Assembly (NCBI GenBank): GCA_903813345.2
Contig: CAIIXF020000005.1
Location: forward strand, 28,769,375 to 28,833,374
From: Owenia fusiformis
Taxonomy: Eukaryota; Annelida; Polychaeta; Sabellida; Oweniidae
Length of the DNA stretch: 64,000 nucleotides
Reading direction: 5' to 3'
In this document: piece after piece, positions 1 through 13,800 of the stretch
Position numbering within the stretch: position 1 is the stretch's first letter
Layout: the number at the start of each line of letters is the position of its first letter
Program-made: the position numbers and the translations under genes
Notes under the pieces: model-generated
Told to the model about the DNA's origin: nothing
The model's input: the letters and a program-made list of their open reading frames with translations, nothing else
Databases searched by the model: none

Positions 1-130
1 TTGTCGAAAATATGCTTGCAGAAAATGATGAAATACTATAAAGGATGAAACTGTGTTATTTTGATCAAAATAGGTAACACTGGCAAAAAGAATTACTGTT
101 CCTTCATTATTTTACTTTTATACCTTTCAG

Positions 131-1867
131 GAGTATCCAAACTACTATGACATCATAAAGAAGCCTATTGACATGAGTCGCATTCAGCAAAGGATTTTGT
201 GTAAACATTACGACAACATTGATGACCTTGCGGCTGATTTTGCTCAGATGTTTGACAATGCTTGCAAGTTCAATGAGCCAAACTCAATGGTATATAAGGT
301 AAACTATCATTCATTTATAGTGTAACTAGTCTTTTTATTGCACTTTTTATTGCACTTTTTTAAGTGCTATTGGGCAGACTCCACATAAATTCAAAATACA
401 AAGAAAACCCCTGTATCCTTTATCATTCACTATCATCAAACCTGATCCCTTACCAGAAGTATTACAGTTCATTTCAGTAGAAAAGCGTTTACTTGTACTC
501 TATGTTAATTTTTTCGTTGTCACCCCAGGATGCATTGACACTACAACGTGTGATGCTGGAGAAAAAGGCGGAGCTCCTCCAAGATGATGACTCTAGTGAG
601 GTACCGGACACACGAGCCTTCATCCAGGACTTTCTCACCAATCTGTTCGTCTCGACTTACAACCACCAGGATGAAGAGGGACGTTCTTTCAGCGACTCTT
701 TTGCAGAAATACCTAAACAAACAGCAGATGGCTTGGAAATAAAGTAGGCATTTATTTTGTTCGATAGTTCAGATTATTTGTTTACTGGTAGCTGACAACA
801 ATTTCAATTCAGATTTCATGCATTTTCTATTTCTCCATCATGAATACATCTGCAAATGTTATTGGTAATTTTCTGAGCAGCCATATTGAAATCTGTTAGT
901 GATATTATCTTTTATTTTTTCAAATTAATTTAATAGTATATTTGTATTAGCAAAACTGAAGGTTGAGAAAATAGGGACATATTTTACCAAAATTTATATC
1001 AAGATTTTCTGACATATTTATATATTTCTGTATACCAAGTGTCTTCAGGATTAACATAAGGATGCCATTTCAAATCAGGACACTGTTGTTCAAGTGAATT
1101 TGAGCTGAGCTACTATATAGATTTATAAAAGATGTTGCACTCAATATGGCCATGTATACGAGGAATATTAAAGAGAGTTAGAGCAAATAGTGCATTACTT
1201 CTGGGACATACAACCCTCGTACTACATTTATTTGATAAGGTTTTATGTTATTTGGATTCATGCAATTTCTTTCTTTTAACAGGCCAGTCCCATCATTTGA
1301 GAGATTGAAGAAGAATCTCGATAAAGGCTGCTATAGACGTGTGGATAAGTTCCAGGAAGACATGTTTGAAGTGTTTGAGCATGCTCGTAGGTGCAGTCGT
1401 ACTGATTCTCAGGTAGGTTTGTTTTTATCACACAATAGATCTTGAAGATGGTTATTTACTTGGTGGGTTGGTGATTATATTTTTGGCATTTTGCTGAAAG
1501 ATTTTTACTTTTTTAGGTGCAGTATTTTTTAAATGTGTTCCTTGAACTTGATGTATTAATTCCAATATCATTTTATGAAAACTAATGAACAAATGAACGC
1601 AAGAACGCAACAATGAAAATGTCTAAAACAAATATTTCATTCTAGCTCTATGAAGACTCTGTGGACCTTCAACAGTACTTCATGAAAATCAGAGATGAAC
1701 TCTGCAAAAATGGTGAGACTTTGTTGACGCCTGCACTAAGTTACACAGAGCGCCATCTACAGCTTGCTCTTGAAAAGGAGAAAGAAGAAAAGCTGCCACT
1801 TGAGATGAAAGAGGATGAAGAAAAGAAATTGGCCGATGAAAAAAGCCAGCAAAATGGTGAAAACAAG
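131..1867 (+). CDS. PBRM1: PBRM1 bromodomains 5 (partial) and 6, four exons
   Basis: Exon 131-298 (56 codons, phase 0) encodes the ZA-loop to helix C part of an acetyl-lysine-binding bromodomain, with YPNYYDIIKKPIDM and the conserved Asn in FNEPNSMVYK. Exon 529-743 finishes it and opens bromodomain 6 (LFVSTYNHQDEEGRSFSDSF). Exon 1283-1412 carries the divergent bromodomain 6 middle (YRRVDKFQEDMFEVFEHARR, RTDSQ). Exon 1646-1867 ends it (LQQYFMKIRDELCKNGE) and runs into a charged Glu/Lys linker. As in vertebrate PBRM1, the sixth domain has Arg-Thr-Asp where the canonical Asn is expected, so weak or no acetyl-lysine binding is likely (inference). Junctions are phase 0/0, 0/2, 2/0 and 0/0. Confidence 0.93.
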
Positions 1868-4800
1868 GTAATTATGAATCCAAGTAATTTTCATATGATG
1901 ATATTTCTGCTACATATAAGTTTAGTGCAACTCAGGGCGTGGTTATTCTGTACAGTCTATTGAGTTATTAAGTAAAATGTGAAAAATGTTGTGCTTTAAA
2001 TTGTTCAGTTTGTAAAGTGAATGTGTACCTAGTTCATTTGTTAAAAAGGATTATATTTTTAAGTTAATTGCTATAGAGTATGATCGCAGCTTGTCATGAA
2101 AGTATATGCATGTTAAATGGCATGTAGCCTACCAAATCCCACCTCAATGTCTGTAGATTATATCATGTTTGTCATGTTTAAAAAAGATTTAAAAAAGATT
2201 GGAATTGGCAAGGAATAGTGTAACCATGTCCATAGTCGACAGTCTTTGTAGAAATTCATGAAATTTTATTACAAATTCATGAATTTTTTTTTTAATTCGA
2301 GAAAAAAATGACATTGAATAAACATGACCAGCAAGATTTTTCTGAAAATAATCTAAAAATAATTTTATTGTGGTAAAGAACAGTAGAAATGCTAGGTCTT
2401 TACCTTATATATTCATCTTATTAGATCAGAACTTAACAATAGATACATCAGGTGTAGGTGTTAATATTGATTTTAGAAGTAAATATTGGTAGATATTCTT
2501 TTAATCTCATACTGGATGGGATTTGAGGTAGATAATGATTGGGTACATTAATGTTTTTTGAAGGTGGGGAATATTTTATATCCTACTTTCCTATCAGGCA
2601 ATAACCCTAGAAACTTTAGCTGAATACACGCACAAACCAGAAAATGAGTTATGACAGCAAACAATGTAATGGAGTCCTTATCATATTTTTTCTATTTCTT
2701 AATGGTGAATACGTTTTATCTGTTGAGTGTATTGCATTTATACAGCCTTGCTCCTGGATATAATCTATTTAGCTTTTAAAAAACTGAACACTTTGTGCCA
2801 AGTCAAAGAGAACTAATGGTTTGTGGGGGATGGTTCCTTATAGTCTGTAGTGTCTTAAGTACAAGCTGCTCATTTACCAGTAGACTATTCTAATAACCAG
2901 CACATCATTTTATTTCATAAAAGATAAGCTAGGGATGAAATTAACTCAGGGGTCCATTTTTGGAACCATCATAACTTATGATTTGGTGGCATGTCATTGT
3001 TCTTCAAAAAGAGGACAATGGTTTTCTAGGAATCATAAGTTATTATTCGACCAAAAAGAACCCCATAGTAACATTATTTCCCTCAATTTAGTTTTCTAAA
3101 CCACCAAGGGCTATAATCTTTTCCCTTAAAATGGCTTGATCTTAAACTAATATCTTACAATATATCAGTATAACAAGCATGATGATCTGTATTCTGCACC
3201 ATTAATCATTCTGATACTTTAACCAATCTCTACTTTGGCAACTAGAGAGAAACTGAAAGTGATCTCTCATAATGAGCTTCAATAGACTCTGGTACATATC
3301 ATCTTTTCTGTAAATGTCAAAGTTTGATAAAAAATGCTAACAAAAATTAATTTCTTCAAACTTTGATATTTTGAGGGTTGTATCGTTAGTCTATTGTGAG
3401 TTATAGGTTCCTGTCATTTTATTTTCTAGGTAGTTAAGGTTGAGCCATTTAAAGAGTTAAACCAAAATAAGATTTTAGAAACTCGGTTAGGCTAGTTCCT
3501 TTGTATCATATGCTACTTATAGCTGTTATTAAAATGCAATGGTGATCGTGCTTTGAAAATGAAAAGTAAAAAAAAGAATAAAGTAAAGAAACAGAAATAA
3601 ATTGTGTAATTTGTTTTGAAGGAAATACTAAATGAGTAATCTCCTCATGTTTTCTCTCACAAGGCTGAAAACCCCCTAGTTTTACCTATTTTGGTCGCAA
3701 TATTTTGATGTTTCATCGTTTTGACATGGTGCAAACAGATTTTCAACAGGATGGTATGAAAATTTCAAATTTTTAACAGGGTGCAGCAAATGGTAACTCA
3801 AATGATGGGGAGATCACTTCCAATTGATAATAAGAATCTTCATTCAAATTATAAAGAGAATGAAGTTTCTGAGCATGATCAGATTGGTATTTTAATGCAT
3901 GGGCTAACGACAGCCTCATCCTCATCAACTTGGGTGGTGTCACTAACACACATTATCTCATTGTGAAAATTGCTTAAAGATAATCTTGTGCTTTCTCTTT
4001 TTTTAAGATACATTCAATGTTAATGGTAAGTCATCCTTCTTGCTAGATATCAGTGTTTAGCTTTTTTCTATTACTTTATGCATTTTTGTATGGATGCCAA
4101 TTTTAGATTTTTCATAGTTTTTTATCATCCAGATTTTTGTTGCGCAGGCTCTTTTCTCATCGCATGTAAGCAGTAGTATTTTATCGTAGCTGCCATTTGT
4201 TTTAGATTTATTTTGTTATGTAACAAAATATTGTGCCTGTTTTTGTAAGTTACATTTGGTTCCATGTTTACTGTTTCATTTTGGTTATGAAATTTCATTG
4301 CCTTTTTTGTTGCAGAGTTTTTCAAGTTTTATTGTTTGTTGTTTATTTGTTGACATTATGAATTTTCTACTCTAAAATACATTTTATTTTAGGAGTATTT
4401 TTTATAATTTTGTAATAATTCTTCAGAAAGAGCTCACTGTATCAGAAATATTCAAGTATTTTATACATGAATTAATTATTAAAGCCATCCAAAAGTCATC
4501 AAACCTTGAGTTGAACTACTTCATTTCTCTATCTTTCAAGTTAAAATAAGCTTTTATGATTGATATAAGATCATTAAACATCGATGGATAACACAGGTAT
4601 AAAATACTTAAAGGCCCCGTGCAAAGATTGAAAATATCATTCAAACACTACTTTTCGTAATTTGAAAAATTATTTCAGGCATTTTTGGAAAAAAAGTTCT
4701 CCATCGTATAATTTTCAAATATTTGATTATGAATTTATCGCCATTTTAGAAACAAACATTTATATTTTTTAGTTCATCAAGTACAGCACTTAATACTCTT

Positions 4801-7800
4801 TGGAATTTTTATGTACTATTGGATTCAGTGAAAACTAATATTTAAAAATGCTTTTTTATGTGAGCCACTTTTCTGAGCTTTTGAGTGAATTTCTTATTTT
4901 TCAACCAATTTTTTCGACACAAAATAAATATTGCTTTACAATGTATGTGCATGCCAACTTAAATTTGATTCAAAATAAAAGCAAATAGTTCTTCAAAACC
5001 AGCCTTTTGAAATCAAATTGAAAAGCTTCACATACCACATTTTAATAACATTTGGTAGGACTATTATATGAGCCAAAGAGGTTTAGACTTTACATGGGGC
5101 CTTTAAATAGTGGTCTGAAGCTCATAATATGCTATATGGTCTTTGTTACTGTTAAATAAAAGTTTAAGTATATATACAAGTATTAAATTATATTATATGA
5201 TGATGTTTTCTAGAATGGTGATAGCCAGGTTGAAAGTGTGAGCCACAAAGATCAAAGTTACAATGTGGGAGATTATGTCTATATAGAACCGAGGTATGTT
5301 GTGGAAATTTCTCTCAACATAAGAGAAAAGATTTCATCAAAAATTTGTGTGTGGGATACTATTTCAGCAAAAAGTGTCATAAGTGGAAAGATCAATTTTT
5401 AAAGGAGGGTACTAATTAGAGAAAGGTACTAATTAAAAGGAAGGTACTAATTCAGTGATTTCAGTCTGAGGGAATCAATAAATGTTGAATAAGTCAGGGA
5501 GAGAGAATTATTATGTCTTGGAACAAGTTCGATATGTTGACATGGTCCCTAGATTCAGTTCACATACTAATTGTTTACTAAACAAACTTTTGTTTTTAAA
5601 TATCAGGGAAAAAGGTCTAGAACCTCACATAGTGCTCATAGAGAAGTTATGGCGAGACAACAATGGCGAACCCTGGTTGCATGGAATCTGGTTCTACAGG
5701 CCTAGTGAGACATTCCATGTTGCGACTCGCAAGTTCTTGCAAAAGGTAAAATATTAGAAGATGCAATATCTCAAGAAAACCTTTTTCTGGAACATTAATG
5801 AGTTGAAGCTTGTTAATATATAAACAATAGTCAAACCTAAAATTTGAATGATATTCTGAGATCTATGTATTGTTTTGTAAATTAATATGTTCTTGAGAAA
5901 TATTAATAGAAATACATGATGTGCTTGAATATGTTCTTATAGGAGGTGTTCAAGAGTGACTTCACAGACAGCGTGGCCTTCAACAAGGTCATCAGCAAAT
6001 GTTATGTCATGTTTGTGAAGGATTACTTTAAGATGAAACCAATGGTATGTAAACACTACTCCAATGTCTGTTATAAATTATTAATCATAATATAAGATCA
6101 CTAATTAAAAGTCAATGTTCACTGAAGGTTAATATTTAAAAAAATAGCTAATCAATGAATCTGCGACAAAGTCTGATTTTTGGAATATCATTTTTACATA
6201 TTTATTGTAGGGCTTTGAGGAGCAAGATGTTTGGATCTGTGAATCTCGTTATACAGCCAGAACAAAATCTTTCAAGAAGATCAAGGTAAAATAATGTGGT
6301 AAAAACTTCCGTAAAATGGTATGTTTGAGGTAACCATAGTTATAAACTAATTATAAATCGTCCTTCAAGTGAAAGTAATTGCCTCATACGCAAGCAGACC
6401 AAGATTTGCTTTTTGAGTGCAAAACATACCCAAGAATGAGAGAAAGTGTGATTTCAGTTTCATTGAAGCATTCATAGGTCTAAATCTGAAACCTAATCTT
6501 GACTTTTGTGAAAGGGAATTTTTATTTTCTTTATAATATTTATTTTGTTCCAACTTCAATTTGTGTATGTAGGTCACAAATTGACCTTTATTCTTTCTTA
6601 TACACTTTTGCACCATAGAACATGAACTTTTATTTTCTACATATTTTGTTTCATAGTTATGGCCTAAGAGTGATAATGTGACAATGGTAGATAGGATGGT
6701 ACCTATAGTTGCTGTGCGTGTGGCATCAATATTTGCCGACAAGACCCCTCAGAAGGTCGAAGAGGAAGAAGATAATCTCACAGAGTTTGCAATCTTAGAT
6801 AGGAAGAGAGAGGTAAATAATGGTATTTTTAAATATAGAATTTGCACCACCAAAAAGTTTATTTATAAGAAAGACAGCATAAGAAATCATTATATTTCTG
6901 TAACTGTAACCAGGTTGTGACATTTTTTCATGTTATCTTGTTCAATTTTTAAATTGAGTTTTTTTATTTTAGCATACATGCATGTACATGTATATTAAAG
7001 TGATATTGATGCAATACATTACCTCTATTTACAAAACAAACATAGAAAAATATGTGAATGCTAACTTTTGTATGTGCACTGTTTTTGAAAACGTTTCCTG
7101 AGAATTTTAAACAATTTACAATGAAAATTACTCAGACCCAAGATATAAAGTTCTCCCTAGTATGATGGCACAAAATACAATATATACAGAATAGTATAAG
7201 ACAGACATTACAACTCAATACATGTTATCCATTATCCCTGCAGAATGTGCCTGTGAATGTGCCAGATGGTGAAGAAGGTTGCACTTACTATGAACAGTAC
7301 CTTATAGCAGCTGGTTGTATGAAACTGGGTGACTTTGTATATGTGAAGTCATATGAGAGTCGTCCCTACATTGCCAGAATAGACAGAATGTGGCTCGACA
7401 AAAGGTGGGGAAGATGTTATAAATGTCATGATTTATGTTTTGTTATAGGAGTGTATAAAAACAGAATTAGCAAAGAATGAATTTAACAGGCACGAAGGTG
7501 ATCTTCCATGTTGTATAGCATTAGCAAAAAATAAGGCAGTTCATTCTTTTTGAGAGAGATATAGGTAAATATGCTTGATCAAAATGATGCTTATGATAAC
7601 TAAACTGGCAAGAGGTTAATTTGTTTGTTTTTAGAAAGTATCTTTTGTGTCATAGTGCAATTTTTGCCTTGGTAATAATTAGGAAAATGTGTTTAAGATT
7701 AATAAGCAATGTATTACACGATTTAACACTGCATATATTTATTCTCTATAGCAACGAGCCTCATTTCCGTGGCCCCTGGTACATTCGCCCCAGTGAGGTC

Positions 7801-10800
7801 GAGCATGAACCAACAAGACTCTTCTACCGCAGGGAACTCTTCAAAAGCTCTGTGGAGGATACTAATCCCATGTCAAGTATTATGGGTAAGTACCTGGAGT
7901 ATGTCTTGGGATTTTATTATTTGGAAACATGAAAAGTAGATCTACATCAATCTGCTCTCTACAGAAATATACTGAAAAGAAGGAGGTTAGGATCAGTTAT
8001 TTTGAAAGCCAATCATGGAATCCTGTGCTAAGTGCTGATGTGAAAATCACTCTACCCCAGCGAGATTTGAAGTACCGGCCGGCAGCTTCTCTTTTATGCT
8101 ACTCATAGGAGCACAATAATGTGTGAATTTAGTGTGAAACATATAAGAGCTCCTTAGACATAACCATTGTCTAGTTGTATATCACCTGGTACACTACATA
8201 TACAAATACATGTATTGCAATGTCATAATGTTATACTCTCTATGTTCTGTCTTCAGGTAAATGTCTTGTGCTCTCTTACAAGGATTATTGCTCCAAGAGA
8301 TTAACTGAAATCCCAGAGAGTGATGTATACATCTGTGAATCAAAGTACATTGAAGCTGAGAAAATCATTAGAAAACACACCAAGGGAGCAGGCATGAAAG
8401 TAGGTGTAATCTGCTGTGTCCATCTCTAATATAGGGTGACACAAAAATGCGTCTTATATAATGTTGCATAACTTTTTTATCTGCATGAATTCTGACTTGT
8501 TAATTAGCACATTAAAAGTAGACTCCATGGAGCAACTCCACAAGAAGTTATGTGGGTGGCATTTTTAATGTAATCCTCTATAATAGGACCCAATTCTTAT
8601 GAAAATGTTGAATTTAACTAAAATCCAAACCTTCTTAAAAATGAATATTTTATTACATTGTTGTGTGTATAAATAGTTCCCACAAAATCAACTTAATTTT
8701 GTAATTCCTTAATTAGTACATATTTCTTATCACTTGATAGTTACACAATACCATATCAAGGGTTCCTTATTTTTCCACCATCCTGTATGTCACCTGCAAT
8801 TAGCCAATTTAAATGTTGGTATTATCTGATGTTGCTGTAGTGGTTAATTAGATGAAATCTTAGTTTGTAAATGTGAGATGGAAAAGTTAATGAGATGGGA
8901 ACAGTGACATTATAATTAAGAAGTTTGAATAAACAGGTAAAAGAAACAAAAAAGAGTGAGGAGACAGCTAGGTAGATATACCCATTAATTATATATTTAC
9001 AGGTAATCATGATAAAAAGGAAAGATTTTAGAGACATTTCATAAGAATTTATGAATATTCTCTTGAGTATGTATAAATTGATGGTTCTAACATCTTTAAC
9101 ATCTTTTTGTTTCTAACCAACAAAAATTATTTCCAGAAGTATAATGCATCAAAACAGGTGATCGATGATGAGGTCTTGTTCTTCAAGAAACACATCGTAC
9201 CAAAGAAGGTTTGTAAAATTAAGTTTACCACCTATAATTGTAATGGTATGCTGGACATGTTATTGGGAAGTTGTGTTTTGTTATGTTCAGATTGAAATGT
9301 TTGTTAATTTATAATGTTGTGTTTGGATTAAAATGTTTCTTTATTTTATAACGGTGCTTTGTGTTCAGATAGAAATGTTTTGTTTATTTTATATTGTTAT
9401 GTTGTGTTTAGATTGTTTGTTAATTAATAATGTTGTGTTGAAATTCAGATTGAAAGGTTCTGTTTATTCCGTAATGCTCGTTGTGTTCAAATTGAATGTT
9501 TATCTTAAAATGTTTTGGATTAAAATGTTTTATTTGTAAAATTTGGTGTTCAGATTGAAATGTTTTGTTTGTTTTCTAATATTGTGTTGTGTCTCGATTG
9601 AAATGTTCATTTTATAATGTTGTGTTGTCAAATTGAAATATTGTTCATTTAATAATGTTATGTTGTGTTCATATTGAAATAATCTGTTCATTTTATAATT
9701 GTATGTTCAGTTTCCATAAGGGTATGTTGTGTTAAGTTTTGAAGTCATGATAAGTTAATGTTATATTGTCAACTTTTACGAGGCCTGTCACAGAAGTAAC
9801 GTAAAATTTCAGCTGAATTGAAGAATATTAAAGAAAGTTAGAGCATATAGTGCATTACTTCTGGGACAACCCTCGTATAGTTACAATTATCACTTGTTAA
9901 AATCCAACTAACCATTCTATAGTTAATTCAATTGTCATATTACAGGAGTCCTCCCCTCTCCTGGCTCAGGCCCAGACTGCTGGCTCTGAGTTCAGTGCCA
10001 ACATGAATGACGATTCTATGGACATGTCTATGATGTCTGTGGACTCCACCTACCAACAATCTGACTCGCAGTCAGCCTACTCCCAGGATGCTCAGTATAA
10101 CGCTTCCTTTTCCGGTCCTAACTTCCCCCAAGCCAATTTCCAGAATCAGGCTCTACCCACTTCTTACCAAGCTCAGACTTACCCAACACAACAGAGCGGA
10201 TACCCCACAGATCAGGCAGCCTATCCACAACAAGGTCAGGTGTATCAGCAGGGGCAGACCTACCAGCAAAACCAGAACTACCAGCAAAATCAGAACTATC
10301 AGCAACACCAGAACTATCAACAACAGCCAAACCAAAATTACCAAGATCCTAACCAATCCTATCAGCAAAATTTTGGAAATCAAAGTTTTGGAAATCAGAG
10401 TTTCAATCAAAGTTTCAATGATAGTGGCTATATGTACAGTAATAATACTAACCCAATGCCCCCACCTGCTGAGGAGCCACCAGCACCTGTGGAGAAACCT
10501 GCGCCAAAGAAGGTATGTTTTGAAGTTGTCACTTTTCAGTGGATATATTAGACATTGGATAAGTTTTATACCTTTAAATAAATTTTGTCATAATTTAAGA
10601 TTTTTGTGCAGTTAAAATTATTTGCACATATGAAAAATTTTCATAATTTGTAAACAAATCAGTTAGAAAATATTTAGTACATTGGTAGATAAATTGTATA
10701 ATAATTTTGTACTGGCAAAGTGATATTGTATATATATTGTACTTATATTGACTGCAAGTATGAATTGTGTATTTAATGATGTTTTCAGTATTTAAAAAAA

Positions 10801-13800
10801 AAAAATTACTGGTATCATTTAAAAATCTTTTTAACTCAAATCTTATTTGACAATGTATGATATTCTGGAATTTCAAAACATCAATCCTGCATACTGTATA
10901 TTCTGACCACAAAACTACTGTAAAATGTGCAGATTTACTTTATCTGTTATTTATCAGTGTAAGGGGTCTGCTAATTGTAATGTATATATTCTGTAGAGAA
11001 TATGTAAATGTAATGTATAGAATCCTAGAGGGTCATAATGGTACTTATTCACTGTTACCTTCTAGGTTAAAAAAATAATTAAAAAAGGGGGTCTGCCTCT
11101 CAACCAATTCTCAAAAATGCAAAAATAAAAATGCATTGCATTACTCTTATGGGTTTACGGGATCTGAATATATTTACTCTTAATGGACTGTAGCATGGTC
11201 ATCTCACATAAATTATAGGCTCCAACCAATAAAATTTCCCATGCTTTTAAATACCAAAGACAATGTTCATGGTTATGAGGTTGAAAAAAAGAAGCAATAC
11301 TATATACAATGGAGGCATGATTTATGTGGAGTGAAAATGGTTCATGTATTTCTCCCAACTTTTCATTGAAACTGTATATATTATATTGGCATTCATTTAC
11401 AGAGACGTTCAAAGAAAGGACCTAGTGGTTACATTTTATATTCAGCGGAATGCAGAAAACCAATTCAGGATGAATTTCCAGAAATGGACTTTGGCGGCAT
11501 TAGCAAAGTTGTTGGCGAGAGGGTGGGTGAATGTAGCTTAGATGCATGGAACGGCATGCCACATACTCGTAGACCCCATGCATTATTATGGCACCAGCAT
11601 CGTGGATTTATTTGGCCAGATTGTTTTGTCGTTTTTATTGTTGTTTATATATTTTTGTAGGGTATCTTTACTGGATGTTGGATGTATTTTGTATACAGGC
11701 TGTCCCATAGTTATTGTGACACCCTGAATTATTGTTTTCTCCTGCATGTTGTCAGCATATGGAATGTTTTAAGACCTGTTGAATTATATGAAACATTTAG
11801 CCTATTACCCAATTCGTGGTTGATTGTTTTAATATGTTTGTTGAAACATTCCCTATGTCTAACTGTCTAGTGGTTTTAATAATATTTTAGTGGACAATAT
11901 TTTGTCGTAGCTTTGCATGTATCAGGCTTGTCATTTGAATATATATCACAATCAAGAAAAAATCACAGCCATCAGCATATTGAAATTTCTGAAACATAGT
12001 TTCCTTTTCATGATTCTCTACTTTCTCTGGACCATGATGCTAGTTCATTGAGTCGAATAAAAGATTATATTATGAAAATTGCTCATCTGAGGGGCCTGAT
12101 TTAGAATATCGTCACATATTTTGTTTTAGTCACGTCGTAAAGGTCTCATCAGTGGTTACTTATGTTTCGCTGCGGAGTTACGCAAGTTTCATACTGCCAA
12201 ACAAGACACTGATATGTCGTTTGGTGAAATGAGTAAATATATAGGGGAGAAGGTAACAACCCTAAATATGAATGGCTTCTTATTTCACTCAATCTTGGAG
12301 GGGCAGATACTCAAAGAATGCTCTGAAACTTGTTCCTCCAACATTTAGTGATTCTAAGTATTTAAGTTCTTTATGCATTGCATTCCTGTCTGATTGATTT
12401 TATAATAATGTTGTCCTTTGCTTGGTAGACTTTGTGTGTTCTCCAGTGTTTCTCCCTCCCTCAAATATCCCCCTTGGTGTATTAATGCTGAAGGGCATTT
12501 TGATATTCTGGAAAAGAATGCAGATTTTAAAACTCCACGCAAAATGTGATATAAGATACGAAACCAAAAAGCAGTTGAGGCAATGGCAGCCAAATTTTGC
12601 AAATTCTACCAATGCATTATTATACCTTCCCTTCCCTGGTAATGTTGTTGTTACCTTTAGATAGGATTATTTAGGCCAATCTTATGATTCTCCAAAAATA
12701 CAAGGCTCATCCTTTTATAAATAATATTTTTAGAACATCGTATCTCTTAACAAAATGTTAATGAAAATATGTTCCTAATTTTGATTTTGGTGTTCTTATT
12801 TTATGTTTTTCAACCATGAAAGGATAAGCCTTGTATGGGAAATCAGAAATGAATGCAGTATCTGTCTGTGTGTTTGTCTTATGTGTACATGTATGTGAGT
12901 GTACATCAATGTTGTAATCTCCCATAATGCATCTGAGTTAGCAGACGGTTGTTGTCACGTCCAGTTATTTGTTGTAGCGCGGCCGTAAGAAAGGGCATGG
13001 CCCAAGTGGATATCTTATATTTTCTGGTGAATCAAGACAGGGTATTCGGGAAAGCGACCCAAATCTCTCTTTTGGCGATATTAGCAAATTGATTGGAGAG
13101 CAGGTATAGTGTGTGAGGTGCAGGTCTGCTGTGACAAACATAACCACGTCTAAAATGATACTCTCGTATATAGTAGCTACCTTCATGTCCATTCACAGTA
13201 TTGCTTATGTCATAATACTTATATAATTGGCTTTTTGTTGAGCAACATTTCCAAATTCATCATTAATGATATTCAAAAATCCCTTTGTTCATTTTTAATA
13301 TAATATGTAAAAGGTCAGTACATAAAGGTAGCTACAAATTCTAGATCAATGGAGGTTGCTTCCCAGCTATATTAGGATGTTATGGGTGGGATGACTGGGA
13401 TAAAAAAGCTCATCTGACAAAACCTACTGGGATGATACCTCTTTTGACAAAACCTACTGGGATGATACCTCTTTTGACAAAACCTACTGAGATGATACCT
13501 CTTTTGACAAAACCTACTGGTATGATACATCTTTTGACAAAACCATCTGGGATGATACCTCTTCTGACAAACCATTTGGGATGATACCTTTTCTGAAAAA
13601 TAAATTTATGGGGATAAAACCTCCTTTGATCTACATTGTGTCATAATACAACTATATAGAGATGACCTCTCCACTAATACCTTGAAGTGACTTTTTAGTC
13701 TGCTGATCTTATACTATTGTATGATGGGAAGGTACCTGTCCTGTCTTTTAACATACTGTACATGTTCAGTGTTGACTACTTATACACATCATTTCCACTT

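Noticed and set aside
3781-3966. Possible extra PBRM1 exon after an AACAG acceptor
   Set aside because: In the phase required by its neighbours it hits a stop within 16 codons, and the sequence has no PBRM1 similarity.
10088-10615. Long open frames overlapping the Q/N/Y-rich PBRM1 exon in another plus frame and on the minus strand (10118-10410)
   Set aside because: Their composition (Ile/Arg/Thr-rich or Leu/Val-rich) is what CAG/AAC repeats give in wrong frames; the chosen frame joins both neighbouring exons in phase.
13372-13575. Minus-strand frame with repeated CQKRYHPSRF units that looks like a zinc-finger or repeat peptide
   Set aside because: Product of the 30-bp minisatellite in an intron; no regular Cys/His spacing with a partner.
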